Position numbers and translations under genes: made by a program
Notes under the pieces: model-generated
Databases searched by the model: none
What the model saw: only the letters and a program-made list of their open reading frames with translations
Told to the model about the DNA's origin: nothing
Assembly: GCA_030141605.1 (NCBI GenBank)
Contig: JAQGDQ010000021.1
Coordinates: 994,001-1,058,000, forward strand
From: Tubiluchus corallicola
Taxonomy: Eukaryota; Priapulida; Priapulimorpha; Priapulimorphida; Tubiluchidae
Direction: 5' to 3'
Length of the DNA stretch: 64,000 nt
Shown here: in pieces, positions 49,679 through 61,345 of the stretch
Layout: each line of letters opens with the position of its first letter
Position numbering within the stretch: the stretch's first letter is position 1

Positions 49679-52600
49679 TTAATTTTCCTGCATTTGAAGC
49701 AATGCACCAATAGTGGCTTCTTTATTTCCACCAGCTGACTCCAATACGGATTTAACCACTTCGATATCCATATCTGGAAACATCTCCAATACCTAAGAAA
49801 CAAATTACCTTCTTCAATGAAGTTGAAGACATCCTTGCGTACAGTAGGTATGGTTAATTCAAAATAACAATAAAAGACACCTTTCAACTTTATTTTAGAG
49901 TAAAACGAAAGCTTGCTTTCAATGACTATACTTATATGTCTTTTTGTCTTGTTACCTGATTCACATCTTCCTCTGTTGCAGTATACTCTTGACACGTCTG
50001 TCTTGCCGGCTGCTGCTGCTGCTGCGGCTGAGCTCCAGATGCGGCGTAAGCAGGACCAACCGGCACCATTTCTAAATCAAGAAAAATGTATTACAACGAT
50101 TGAGAAATAAAGTTGGGAGCCTTCGCAGAAATGCTTTTCTAAGTGGTACCTGTTACACGTACATGTTACTGGTGATGTCAGATACTGTGTTTTTCTCAAT
50201 TCGTCCCGAATCTGATATGTAGTTATTCACCTATTTTATCTCTATCTGATTATTGCAGGATAATGATAATGATTCACACTATTTCTGTTCAGTCTGTTAA
50301 CTTAGTGGTTACAGCGTGTGGTTTGTGATGGAAGTCAGTCCTCACTGATGAAAGTTGGTCAGTGAGTTCACAACAACCCAGGTTCAAAAGTCGCTCTGGG
50401 CTGCTTTCTTCTCCGTACTAAATTATACTAAATAACCAAAAGTGGATATGATATTTCTGCAAGTTTTGTGAATCATCTTAGGGGGTAAGCTCAATGAACC
50501 ACTAGCAATCATAGTGATAGTTACAAAACTATGAAAATAGTTTACTTTATTACATTTGAATATAATTCATTGTGTTAATTAATTTCAGATTTTAGTTGAC
50601 GAAAGATTGTGGAAACGCAGGAAATATTTGAGTTTTCAATAACTGCTTGAGTGGCAAAGATGCCAGAGTTTTAGTAGAGTTGACATACGAATAGCAATAA
50701 AAAAGCTTTCTACATAAACGTTGGGCATTTTATTTTCTTGGATATAACAAAATTGGACAATATATTTTAATATTTAATATTAATGACTTGGAGAATCGGA
50801 TAATTATATTATGTACAAACAACACTACACATCACTTGTTAGAAATATTGTCAATTTGAAGCACAATACTCACGAGGACCAAGAGCGTATCCGGGGCCAT
50901 AAAATGCTGGTGCTGGATTCATGATCATTACTGGCTGTGGAAACACAACAGGCGCTGCATTGACAACCTTGAATAAAACAAAGGAGCACAGATCACCATT
51001 ATTTCTAACATGTTTTGTAGAAAGCTGGCACAGCTTAGTCACCAGAGCATCCCAGATAAAATCTTTATTACACATCAAACGCAAAATCGTTTTTAGAATG
51101 TCTTAACCTTTAAAGTTTTAACAAAGATTCTATTTACAACTCTATGATAATATTTTGCAGGGGTGAGGTTCACCTTGTTTTCTGTTCAAACTTTCACTTA
51201 CTCAAGGATACAGATTATGAGGCCTGTATGTTATTTCAAAGTCACTGTAAACACTCCATAAATCAAAATGTAATAGTCTTACCTGCATGAAATTCACAAA
51301 TTCCACTTTCTGATTGACTTATATTGAAATACTTACCTATTTCACATGTGCAAAATCAATAAATAAAAGTGCTGCATTCTGAATGCTTGAGTTCAGTTGT
51401 TGCTGAGATGGTTTAAACATCAAACAGGACAAACTTGCTCCCGTCCTCCCAGGACTTGTTATCCAACTTTTTAGGAGTCAATGTCAGAGACTGGCATCCT
51501 TCAAGGGTACGTTGCTCTTTATGTTTTGTGTTTAGCCACATACTTGTTCAATTCGATAATAAAGCTGCATTCACATTTACAAAACGTTGGCAGTTTGAAG
51601 ATTTGTTGAAAGTTTACTCTTTTATTTAATGATCAGTAGGTTACTCAAGCACTTTAGTTAGGTCTCATGCTGCTCTTAAAAGCTTGGTTTGGTTGTCTAT
51701 TTTCAAGATGTGTCATTCTAACCAAGGCCTCTCACTCACTGACAGTACAGGTTCAATAACCCATGGGTTATTGCAACTACCCCGGTGGTTAGAATCCGTA
51801 GACAGAGCAGCATCATAGTATTTTGCAGATTTATGATGAAAACACTTCTGGGAAACTGTGATATCAGAATTCAGTTTCGACTGACTTTTTTACATACGTG
51901 TTTTGAGGGACTGCAACGATATATAGTTATCTTGCTTCAATCAAGATTTATGCAGTTATCTTATTTTTGACATTGCAAAGTTGACAGACAATTTGCCAAA
52001 CAGGTTGCCTCTATTAATCATTTGGTGGTAAATTGGTGACCTCAAGGCAAATAAATTACAATATTACTTGGATCTATGCCAAAAGTAATGTTTTTAATGA
52101 AAATAACACAAATATGCATGAAAAACAGAAGTCAACGAGTGGTTCTATTAGTAACCACCTATAACACATGCTCTGACACATACATGTGTTATCTGTTCCT
52201 TTTCACCGCATTACAATACAACAGAGTTTCATTTATTATACATATTTTACTAGTACTTAGCATGCTTACAGTATGTGTGAAAACTAAATTGATCATTCCT
52301 TCCTTGTCGTCCCCTTGCTTTCCGTTCAATGTGTGCCAGTCATCTGACGTCTCACCCTGACATACTGTTTCTGGAATGGTGACATGTGCCCACGCTATCC
52401 TGTCATCCATTGTGAAGGTTTTCTGGAAAAAAATAACATCATCAACTAGTCTGGTACTTCTTGTTACTTTTACAATGCAGTATTACTAGATGCAAGAATG
52501 ACTATTAAAATTTTCAAGAATATATTTATAAGAATATTAATTTTAAATATCAGACTCTCAAAAATCACATGTTCAGAAATTATAAAATAACTGCAGACAG

Positions 52601-55600
52601 TGAAAACTATATCTGATATTGCATTTCATTTGGCTGATTTGCAATGCAGTTTTAAATTTAAATTGCATTCTGCATATTTGCACTTAAAAAGGTCTAATTA
52701 ACACAGTTTTTTTAAAAGCATTCAAATTGCCGCAAAACAGTCTTTGATAATCTACTGATAAAGCTACTTAAAGCTATAATGCCATTTTTACTTGCAATAC
52801 TGTTTTTTTGCTTTCTGTGCATTAATGTAGGTAGCAATAACCAATCACTATTATAGTACTCAATATTATATGTGAATTTACATACAAATGCAGCAACAGT
52901 TACATGCTTTATAAACCAAAGAACTACAAAAATGTTTCCATTTCTGCCACCTACTGGTTTGCACTTATTTAACAAGAATGGCTTACCTCATCAAAGATTT
53001 CAATGTAGACTGATGTTATACCAGGATTAACATAACTGTAATGAAACGAGAAGAATTATTGTTGCAAAGACAGCATAGAAGTACATGTTGAAGAATGTAA
53101 GTTAAAAAAACACAAGACAAAAATAAATGTTGCTTAAAGTTCGATTATCTGATTACCCCATTAAGCTGATCAGCTTTTTTTACTGAAAAGGTATGCTGTC
53201 AATGTTCCATAGTAGGAAAGAAAAGCCCATTACAATTTTGCTTCTATATAGAAAAAATCTATATAGGAAAATCAATAATGATTTTATTACTATGTTACCA
53301 TCACCTGTTGTTATACATTACTATCATCGTGTAAGACAAGCTAGCCCAGACAAATGTATATGATGGGTACAAACACATAAAATAAAGATGTCAGCATTAT
53401 GTACACAAAATTATCAACATACTGCTTCACAAATTAAATGACCTTCAAGGGTTCAGCATACCATTGAACAGTTTTATGCCAGCGAGGATTTTTGCCACCA
53501 TTGTGATCAGTCGGGGTTTCAAAAACAGAATGTCCAATCCTGATTCTACAGTATGGATCCATTTTCAAGTAACTGTAATTCTTTGCCAATTTTGCCTAAA
53601 ATAAATGACAAATACAATGCACAAGCAAGTTTTAATGACAAGTGTTTTACATACTACAAGCAGTCATGTGTTATAATTTTGCCATAAAGCAGCACTTAAC
53701 GTTAATGCTAGGCTCAAATCATATGTTTGTCCATAGTGTCCATACCTTCTTTAATGCAGTGTATGCAATTTAAGAAATAAATATTAGCAACAAGGTACAC
53801 TGCGTGAACGTTTTAATGTGACGTCACTGGTATTTGGGGGTTTGTTGCCAATTTGACTTAAAGCTAGGCTTACTCGCTTAATTCTTTTATAATAACGACC
53901 TCATTTGGCACTCACAAATATGCAATTTGTAGTACTTTGAAACTTTGTCACTGCTTAAACATCCTGCTTAAATTATGAAGTTACTGTTTTGCTACTTGAA
54001 GTTTTAATTTCGTACAAATGTAATTGCTGTTCTGTAAACTTTTGTGTCTGAAAAAGCACAATCAGTTTATCTGCTGATTAGACATTAAGTGTCATGTTGT
54101 TTACAAAAGAGAGTTGTTGTTCTACGTAAGCTGCTGTTGCTGGAGTGATGGGCTAAAATGCTTGATGTAATTTTCGCCATTTTTCCAATGATAAACAGTA
54201 AAATCTGTATAATTTGGGTGACAAGAGCAAAACAAACTGTGCAAGTTGTGCGATAAATCAAGTTCGGCAAAAACGCATTTTTGTGCAGTCCTTTCTCAGT
54301 GGATGCACTGTGTGCTTGTGCATGGCTATTTCTTGAAATTAGAGCCTGCTTAATGCATAAATGTTATTTAGTTCGCTTTAAAATGATTAATTGTTGATGT
54401 CAGTGACATCACACCAAAACTAATGCTGTGCAGCCTATTTTTGTCTGTACAAATCTTTTAATTAGTTTTTAAATATATGGTTGTCATCAATGCCTAAACT
54501 ACATTGTGACACCCAATAATATTTCGCCTTCAGTGCTGCTTTAAAGCTTGAACAGTTTATTAATTCAAGCTCCCTAGAACCATTTTCCTCACAGATAATG
54601 TAGTAGATTCAAACTATGGAGCGCATACCAATGTCAAACTATGAAACAACTCTTCTTAGAATATTAGGATGAAAAAAACACTTAGTCCTACTGGTGGACA
54701 TTTTACCAAAAAGAAAGTTATCTTACAATTACGGTTGCTTGAGGCTGTACAAAAATACCTGCACGATAGTAATACTCAATCTACCAGTCGTCCCCTGTGG
54801 CACTGCACCCTGCGCCATGCCACCCGTTGCAGCAAATTGTTGCTGATACAAGGCTTGTGCAACTTGTTCATCAATCTCACTTTGGCTTGGACCAATGCGA
54901 AGGAATTCATCTGGCAACGTTCCGTTATTCGGCAAATAGCACTTATAAATTAAATGATAAATTTTAGTACACTGTTACAAGGAACACTGAGTGCTGAAAC
55001 TCAGTTACTAGTAAAATAATTTGCATAAATTTGAGAATGGCAAGGTGTGTGGGTGTGAATATCTCTAGTACGAGTTTCTGGAAAAAATCCGACACTAAAT
55101 TAAAAGTAATTGCAAAATAAATGTACTACAGGTAGTCACCAGACAGAACCCATAATGGTCATTAGTTGATGACTGCCTGTAGTGATGACATCCATTCACG
55201 GTAATTAAAACATGAAAAGTGAGAAAAGTGCATAATTCCTTACACACTTATGGACAAGAAAACTTTCTTCATAAATAAAGCTTAAAAAATTCATCATGAA
55301 ATCCTCTCACTTACAGTCTTACACGATGTCTTATTACATACAGGGCTTACATTAGCAGCAACGTTGTAGAACACTTGTAAATTTCAATTCTCGTGATAAC
55401 CATTAGGAACAGCCACAGTCTAGATTGACTTAGCTTGAAACAATGTTTAGTTTAGATTGAAACAAGTTTAGTTTGAAACAATATTATGTAAAGTTTGAAA
55501 AAAATCAGAGCATTCCTATTACACACTTCTCTAACCAAACAAAAGTATAAACTACTTTATCTTGTCATTAAGATTAATAATATGAATAATGTGTTTTTGA

Positions 55601-56133
55601 TGAGCCAGTGGTACACACTGGGATGGTGATATAATGACGTTTTATCAGTTGGCATGAACAGTTTAAGAATTTTTTTTTGAGTTGCCTAAAACAGGTAAGC
55701 ATAGTGCTAAGTAATATAACTTTGTACGGAATGTAAATATATATCTAATTTTCATTGTGCTTGTGCCACCATTTTATATGCTTGTTACTAAAGCATCTCG
55801 TTATCTGTGATGCATGTTTTAACACAGCTTGTTTGAAAATGGAAGAATTATATATATCACAAATGGTATATGTTATTTTAAGAACGAGCCTGTCATACAC
55901 GAAATGGACGCTGTCAGATTATGCACAAATTCCACCAATCATGAAAAAGTCTGGAACTTTATGCAAATATCAACATATGACAACTTAAATTTATTATCGT
56001 TATCATTCTGGGAAACGCACATGAAGCAAAAGCATAAATAAGAGGCAAATCTTTAACAGAACGCTGAGGTTAACTTTAGAAATGTAAACTGAATTATTTT
56101 TACCCGCTGTCGTCGTTCAGCAGCAGAAGACAT
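49679..56133 (-). CDS. TOLLIP: Toll-interacting protein (TOLLIP), 290 aa, complete
   Basis: TOLLIP is an endosomal adaptor that binds Tom1, phosphoinositides and ubiquitin and damps Toll/IL-1 receptor signalling. Minus-strand exons: 56133-56104, 54941-54759, 53595-53462, 53035-52987, 52422-52270, 50967-50874, 50071-49956, 49792-49679; all phases agree and total 873 nt with stop (vertebrate protein 274 aa). Residues 1-63 form the Tom1-binding region ([12 protein letters not shown]). The C2 domain runs from about 64 to 182, with [49 protein letters not shown] and [13 protein letters not shown] proline-rich hinge includes a five-Gln run (PQQQQQP). The C-terminal CUE domain has the ubiquitin-binding EMFPDMD and terminal LLQM motifs. 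The start is the ATG in [10 protein letters not shown]; an acceptor at 56178-56179 suggests a 5' UTR intron. A minus-strand AATAAA lies at 49266-49271. Confidence 0.97.
50300..50405 (+). repeat. Possible tRNA-like SINE fragment in TOLLIP intron
   Basis: TTAGTGGTTACAGCGTGTGG resembles a tRNA A-box region, and CCAGGTTCAAAAGTCGC about 75 bases on resembles a B-box. The spacing would be long, as in Leu/Ser tRNAs. Weak evidence. Confidence 0.25.
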
Positions 56134-56807
56134 GATTTGGAAGAAGGTTTCTAGGTCTATACTCTACATGCAAAAACCTATAAAAAGAGAATAAATTAAT
56201 GTTAAGAGGCACTAGTGCTTGGTTACGAATCCACTTTGCTTCCTATGGAATGTAGAGTAGTAATAAGTAAAAATTAGAAATCGCAATAGTTATTGTAAAA
56301 AAGATAACGACTGATATTCCTACTATGTATGGCAATTGGAAATGTTTTAAGGCAATTTCAAGCAGATAAAATTATTCTAGAAACAAAACAATACTTTTAC
56401 CACCTCCTACAGTAAGTTGTTCAAAGTTCTCATCAAAGAAAAAGAAATGCCATTGGCAGTCACACACAAAATCAGCATAAGTATGTCAACAGCTAGTTTC
56501 TCAAAAAATTACTTAATTTTTAGAACTAGTCTGAAAAACTAGCAACATACTTGTGTGACCAGTTTTGTTAACAGCCTTTCCAGGACCATCTGATGCATAA
56601 AATTTATCATTCAACTGACGTTTTGTCACCAGAGACTTATGAAACAAACACTATCTGGAAAGGTGATTCGAAACTTGACTGTGGTTTCAAAAAATACAAA
56701 AGACGGATACAATGGGGATGGTAGAACCAGTATGGAAATTTGTATGTAAATGCAATTAAATAAGTCAAACCTAAAAGTTGTACTATATACATGTGTCGGA
56801 GGTAAAG

Positions 56808-57980
56808 TAATGCACTAACCCATGTAACGCAATCGCACTCTCCAAAGCAAGTGCGGTACATGAGATACCCAAGCACATGAATTTCATTATACGTGAAATT
56901 ATAATAATAAAAACATTAGAAGAGCTTTACTTGTAAAATGTTGTGGCGCTTGAATAAGTTGCTACTGATCACATTTAATGCTGTTTTATCTGAGTGCTCA
57001 CTGTACAAATCAGTGATCTAAAAACTTGAATTATTTATCTTGTCTGACTCATTATAATGACAATAATGTAATGTTTCTGTTAATACCAAAAAAATAATTT
57101 AACTTGAAAAGTAGCTAGGCAAATTTCGTTATATAGTAGATTATTAGACTCACGGTTAATAGACTCAGTTGCTTAAATGGCTCAAAAACACCTGGAACGG
57201 GCGCTCCTATTCAAATGTATACAAAAACTGTCGGTAATTGACTCAAATAATTCCACATAATTGACTCAATATTTTTCTTAACATACTTAAAATAAGACAC
57301 TTGTGTGTGACCAAAGAGCTCTTACTGCTTTTATGCTATCTTTACATCGATTCTGTGCACTGTGTACAGAAGCTGTACCTACTGTAATAATATTCTTGCT
57401 GACAAGATAAACTGTCTATGAGTAAAAATTACTCTGCAGTCTAGCCTTGTTCAGCAGCAGAATATAATAGTAGTGAAGTGAAACAATATTACAGTAAGTC
57501 AGTTACTGAAGTCATGTTGTGCATCCTGATGTCATCAGTGGTAAAGACGATACAAAATTAATATCCAAACCAAATTTTAATATTGCTCACCCAACTAGCT
57601 CAGAACTAATGATTATGTTGTGTATCCTGATGTCATCAGTGGTAAAGATGATACAAAATTAATATCCAAAACAAATTTTAATATTACTCACCCAACTAGC
57701 TCAGAATTAATGATTATTTTACTGAATGTAAAATTTATATTTAATTAATGAAAGTATAATTACTTATATTTACATTTTAAATTATTATTATTATTAAATA
57801 AGCAGGGATAACAGACTCAGCCACAAAGGTAAACTCGGCTCAATTCCTGACCAGATTCTTGTGTGTTACTTGGGCATCCCATGTACTGCATCTGCTACTT
57901 GGGCCAGCCTATCTACCATATGCATTACATGGGTTAGCCTATGTATCACACAGTGCGCTACTTGGTCTAGTGCGTTACTT
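56808..57980. repeat. Diverged long inverted repeat (possible foldback element)
   Basis: AAAGTAATGCACTAACCCAT near 56808 and GTGCGGTACATGAGATACCC near 56855 recur inverted near 57862-57980, as CATGGGTTAG and GGGCATCCCATGTACTGC. The ends are diverged and exact borders are unclear. Confidence 0.4.
57513..57716 (+). repeat. 101-bp tandem duplication
   Basis: GTTGTGCATCCTGATGTCAT at 57516 recurs at 57617 with a few substitutions over the whole unit, including CACCCAACTAGCTCAGAA. Confidence 0.93.
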
Positions 57981-58904
57981 TGCACAAACAAAATGAAAAT
58001 TATAATTCTTTTTAAGGAGTAACTGAACATTACCTTAATCAGGCTAATGTGAAGAAAGCAAAAATGCTTGATAAAGTGTAAACAAAAATAAATATTGAAC
58101 TTGAAGTTATAAAAAATCAGTAATGTAAATATTATCGTTGATAACTTAACAGTATCATACCATAGAAAATAAATATATTTCACTCTGAAACCACGAACTT
58201 TCTTGGGATACCAATAAATTGAAACAATGCAACTACAATTTGGTAAATGCTTATTCATTAAGGACTAGTACAAAATATCATATTTCTGATTATAAATTGA
58301 AACCAAATACTTCACAGTGACAAAAACATTAAGTCAAAAACCTAGTACAAGGTTGATTATACACGAAATGCTTAAACAGGTGTTGTAGATGAATTTCCTA
58401 AAAAGTGGTGGTTGCCACAGATAAATTACAACTCAGTGTATGAACAACCAGAATAGGAGATTAAATATTTACTATTTAACTCTGCTCTTTTATGTTTGAA
58501 GATGACAAGAGAGTTAATTCCCAGTCTCGCTCATTTACGCAGAACCAAAATTGGCAATACGGGAGCTATTCGAAAAAAGGCGTTTTGTGCAGGTGGGATG
58601 CCGTGACTTGCTCTGCAAGTCATAAATACTGTTTTGCATTCATTTAAGATTTTTCACAAATTTGTCGAATACACTCAAACGGTTGCTATTTAATTATACT
58701 GAAAAATTTAACTAATTAACTGTAGTGCGCTTACTTGAAGTTGAACTAGGGCTTCTAAACAATGTCTAACTAGGTGAACAAACTGACAATGTTTTCTTTT
58801 CTTAACTCCTTTACTGGTAAAATAAATAAAAAGAGTGCTCCTTTTGTTTAAAATCGGCCATGCCAAATGTCAGTTTTTCTAGAAGAAGTTCTTTTCCTAT
58901 TATT

Positions 58905-58950
58905 GCATATTATTATTATTATTATTGCTATTATTATTATTATTATTAAT
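58905..58950. repeat. (ATT)n run
   Basis: ATTATTATTATT with interruptions, just before the Helitron-like pair. Confidence 0.85.
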
Positions 58951-58972
58951 ACTATCACTATTATTGTTGTTA

Positions 58973-59058
58973 TCGTATATATTAATTTCGCTGGTAATAT
59001 ATTGCATTGTTGATTATAAGTGTATTTATGCCAAAATTTGTTGCGGGTCCTTTGCTAG
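58973..59058 (+). mobile_element. Helitron-like short element (86 bp)
   Basis: Starts TCGTATATATTAATTTCGCT and ends TTGCGGGTCCTTTGCTAG, the TC...CTRR form of Helitron ends, with host A before it. Both ends match the adjoining longer element, so this looks like an internal-deletion copy. Confidence 0.45.
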
Positions 59059-59835
59059 TCTGTATATTAATTTTCCTGGTATATATATATATATATATAT
59101 AAGATTCGAGGCTACAGCTTCGACGGCGGCACAATTTGCGGCGATCTATATATCAAACGGAAGGTCTCGATCTAGTGTCGTGCCATTGGGGATTTATTAT
59201 TAATAATTTGCCATTATTATTATTTTTATTTTTGAAATCGGGTCCACCGGGACGAACAGGGGGCAAATAACCTCCAAAAATGGCCATTTTCGGCCGTTTT
59301 TTGCAAAACTTATACCTTTTATTTCTGGAGAACGGAAATGGGCCGATGGTGGTGCTGGCTATGGATAGATAGCCAGTTCAGCGGTGGGTGCAGTAGGCGT
59401 ACATAGAATTCGCGAGAGGGCCACAGCGTCCCGTAACGGACATTTTCCCGGACCCAACTCGCGATTTTTTCTAAATTTTGACCAAACAGCCTAAGGAAAA
59501 AACGTTCTAGCGGCGCCTAGTAGGACTCTCGAAAGGAGATATATGGCTCTTTGGAAAGAGAAAGAACAGGGCTACACGATGATGCGTCCACCAAGAGGAG
59601 TGATGATGAGTTAATAAGATGTTCTGTTTTTGGCAATTTTCGCTTGGAAAACTGCTGACGCAAAGCCATTATTCTGACGTCATGTATTATACTCTGCTTA
59701 TAAATTTATAGCTTTAATTCAGTAAAAGCTGCTGTTCGCTTTGCGTTGTAAATGAGGATGTATGTATGTAGGCTGTTCGCGTATTATTGATTATAAATGT
59801 ATTTATACGCAAATTTTTTGCGGGGTCTTTGCTAG
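59059..59835 (+). mobile_element. Helitron-like non-autonomous element (777 bp)
   Basis: Starts TCTGTATATTAATTTTCCTG followed by an (AT)n run and ends CGCAAATTTTTTGCG then GGGTCTTTGCTAG, with host T after it. The CGCAA/TTGCG hairpin nine bases before CTAG is the usual Helitron 3' signal. It abuts the short copy head to tail, together sitting between A and T. No Rep/helicase coding was seen. Confidence 0.5.
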
Positions 59836-60280
59836 TCATCATCATCATCATCATTATTATTATTATTATTACTGCACATTACATTTCGGTTTTTCAGTGT
59901 AGCGTGAAAGGTTACAGCAAGAAATCTTGTCCTACTGTGTGAATCGCACCTGTCCCAGTTATCATAATCACCGCAGCTACTGCCGTCGCATGAGGACATC
60001 TGCACACTACGAAAAAGCCCTATTATTTATGAAATTTTTGACCTGTAGCTAGTGTTGGATGAGTTGGATTAGAGGAAGCGAGAAAATGAATCTTTTAAAA
60101 TATATAATATATTATTTGTTTAATCAACCGTTTTTCATACATCAGAAACCCGTTGAAAACATTTTGCAAACAAGCGGCCTCAACAGAGTCAAATTAACTA
60201 AGTTATGTTGCAAAATGGTGTCATACCCCAACGGAATCCAAATGATACCTTATACAAACAGTCTATGTATCGAAATTATT
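59836..60280. other. No gene; (CAT/ATT)n run
   Basis: TCATCATCATCATCATTATT at 59836-59871 followed by unremarkable sequence. Confidence 0.5.
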
Positions 60281-60289
60281 CACGTTGTA

Positions 60290-60625
60290 TCCATATGTCC
60301 AAACGACCTAATTTAGTCAAAATTATTTTGTGTCCAAATGCCTTATGTATCCATATGTCCTATGTGTCCAAATTACCTGGTGTCCAAATGCATGTGTCCA
60401 AATTACCTTGCGTTCAAGTGCAAGTGTTTTATCTGCCAAATTTTACCTGGTGTTCGAATGTCCTGTGTCTAAATTACATCGTGTGTCCAAATGACCTTGT
60501 GTCCAAATTAGCTCGTTTCCAAATTACCTTATGTCCAAAGGCTGCATCGAAATAACCTACGTGTCCAAAACTTTCAATGTCCAATTAACTTATGCATACA
60601 AAATGTGTGTGTCAAAGTAGTCTGT
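60290..60625 (+). repeat. Degenerate TGTGTCCAAATTACCT minisatellite
   Basis: TGTGTCCAAAT(T/G) followed by ACCT, GCCT, GACCT or AGCT recurs more than ten times with a 15-20 base irregular period. Confidence 0.8.
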
Positions 60626-60984
60626 GTCCAAACTCCTGTAATCAATTTTTTTTTCGGGTAAACACCATCAATGCACCTCAGTGAGAAAGAAGGCAAGGGT
60701 ATTCCCGTATAACAGTAATCTTGATGATCACACTGTTACTGAGTAGAAGATGGTCATACTCATCCTATTATAATCCTTTTATAAAAGATACCAATCCTTT
60801 TATAATCACTAACTTAATGATGACTACCCAGCTATCTATGAAGAACTACCAAATAAGCAGCACATTTTATATATAATTACGAAGGCACAAATCCAATTGC
60901 AGCTCAATGGACAAGAACACGGCAAATTCATTGCTGCAAGATTGGAAACCACACTGTCTTGGGGGAAAACACTAGAGCCAGAAA

Positions 60985-61345
60985 ACCAAGGTAAAAAACA
61001 ATAGGGCTTATGCAAGACTGCGATCCTATGTTTACAGATAACGACATTTTATATGATGTTGAGAAATATTACAGAGGGGCGGAAACAGAAAGATTCAAAA
61101 CTAAACCAGGAAAGTGATATCCCTGTTGAAAATAAAATTTAAAACCAGTGAAGATTTAATGTCGGCTATTGAAAATGGAATAGCTGTGGGCCAAATGATA
61201 TGCAGTGTAGAGAAGTTCAGGTATAAGCGCAGACCATTAAGATGTTTTCACTGCCAAAAATACAAACATGCTGTTTCCTGGTGTAGAAACAATGTTAAAT
61301 GTGGAAAATAATCTGGTAACCACTACACAACGCTTATTTACTTGC
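60985..61345 (+). pseudogene. Decayed non-LTR retrotransposon ORF1 fragment with CCHC knuckle
   Basis: The frame around 61114-61320 ends RPLRCFHCQKYKHAVSWCRN, a CX2CX4HX4C zinc knuckle with the CxxCQKY wording typical of LINE ORF1 nucleocapsid-like proteins. The next residues KCGK are followed by a stop where a second knuckle's Cys would be expected (SGNHYTT continues after it). Upstream, CDPMFTDNDILYDVEKYY near 61018 lies in another frame, so there is at least one frameshift. No reverse transcriptase is nearby. Confidence 0.6.

Larger units (their letters stand above)
56134..58972. other. Upstream flank of TOLLIP, no further gene seen
   Basis: Contains a possible 5' UTR exon piece up to 56177, an inverted repeat (56808-57980) and a tandem duplication (57513-57716). 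No protein-like exon was found. Confidence 0.4.
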
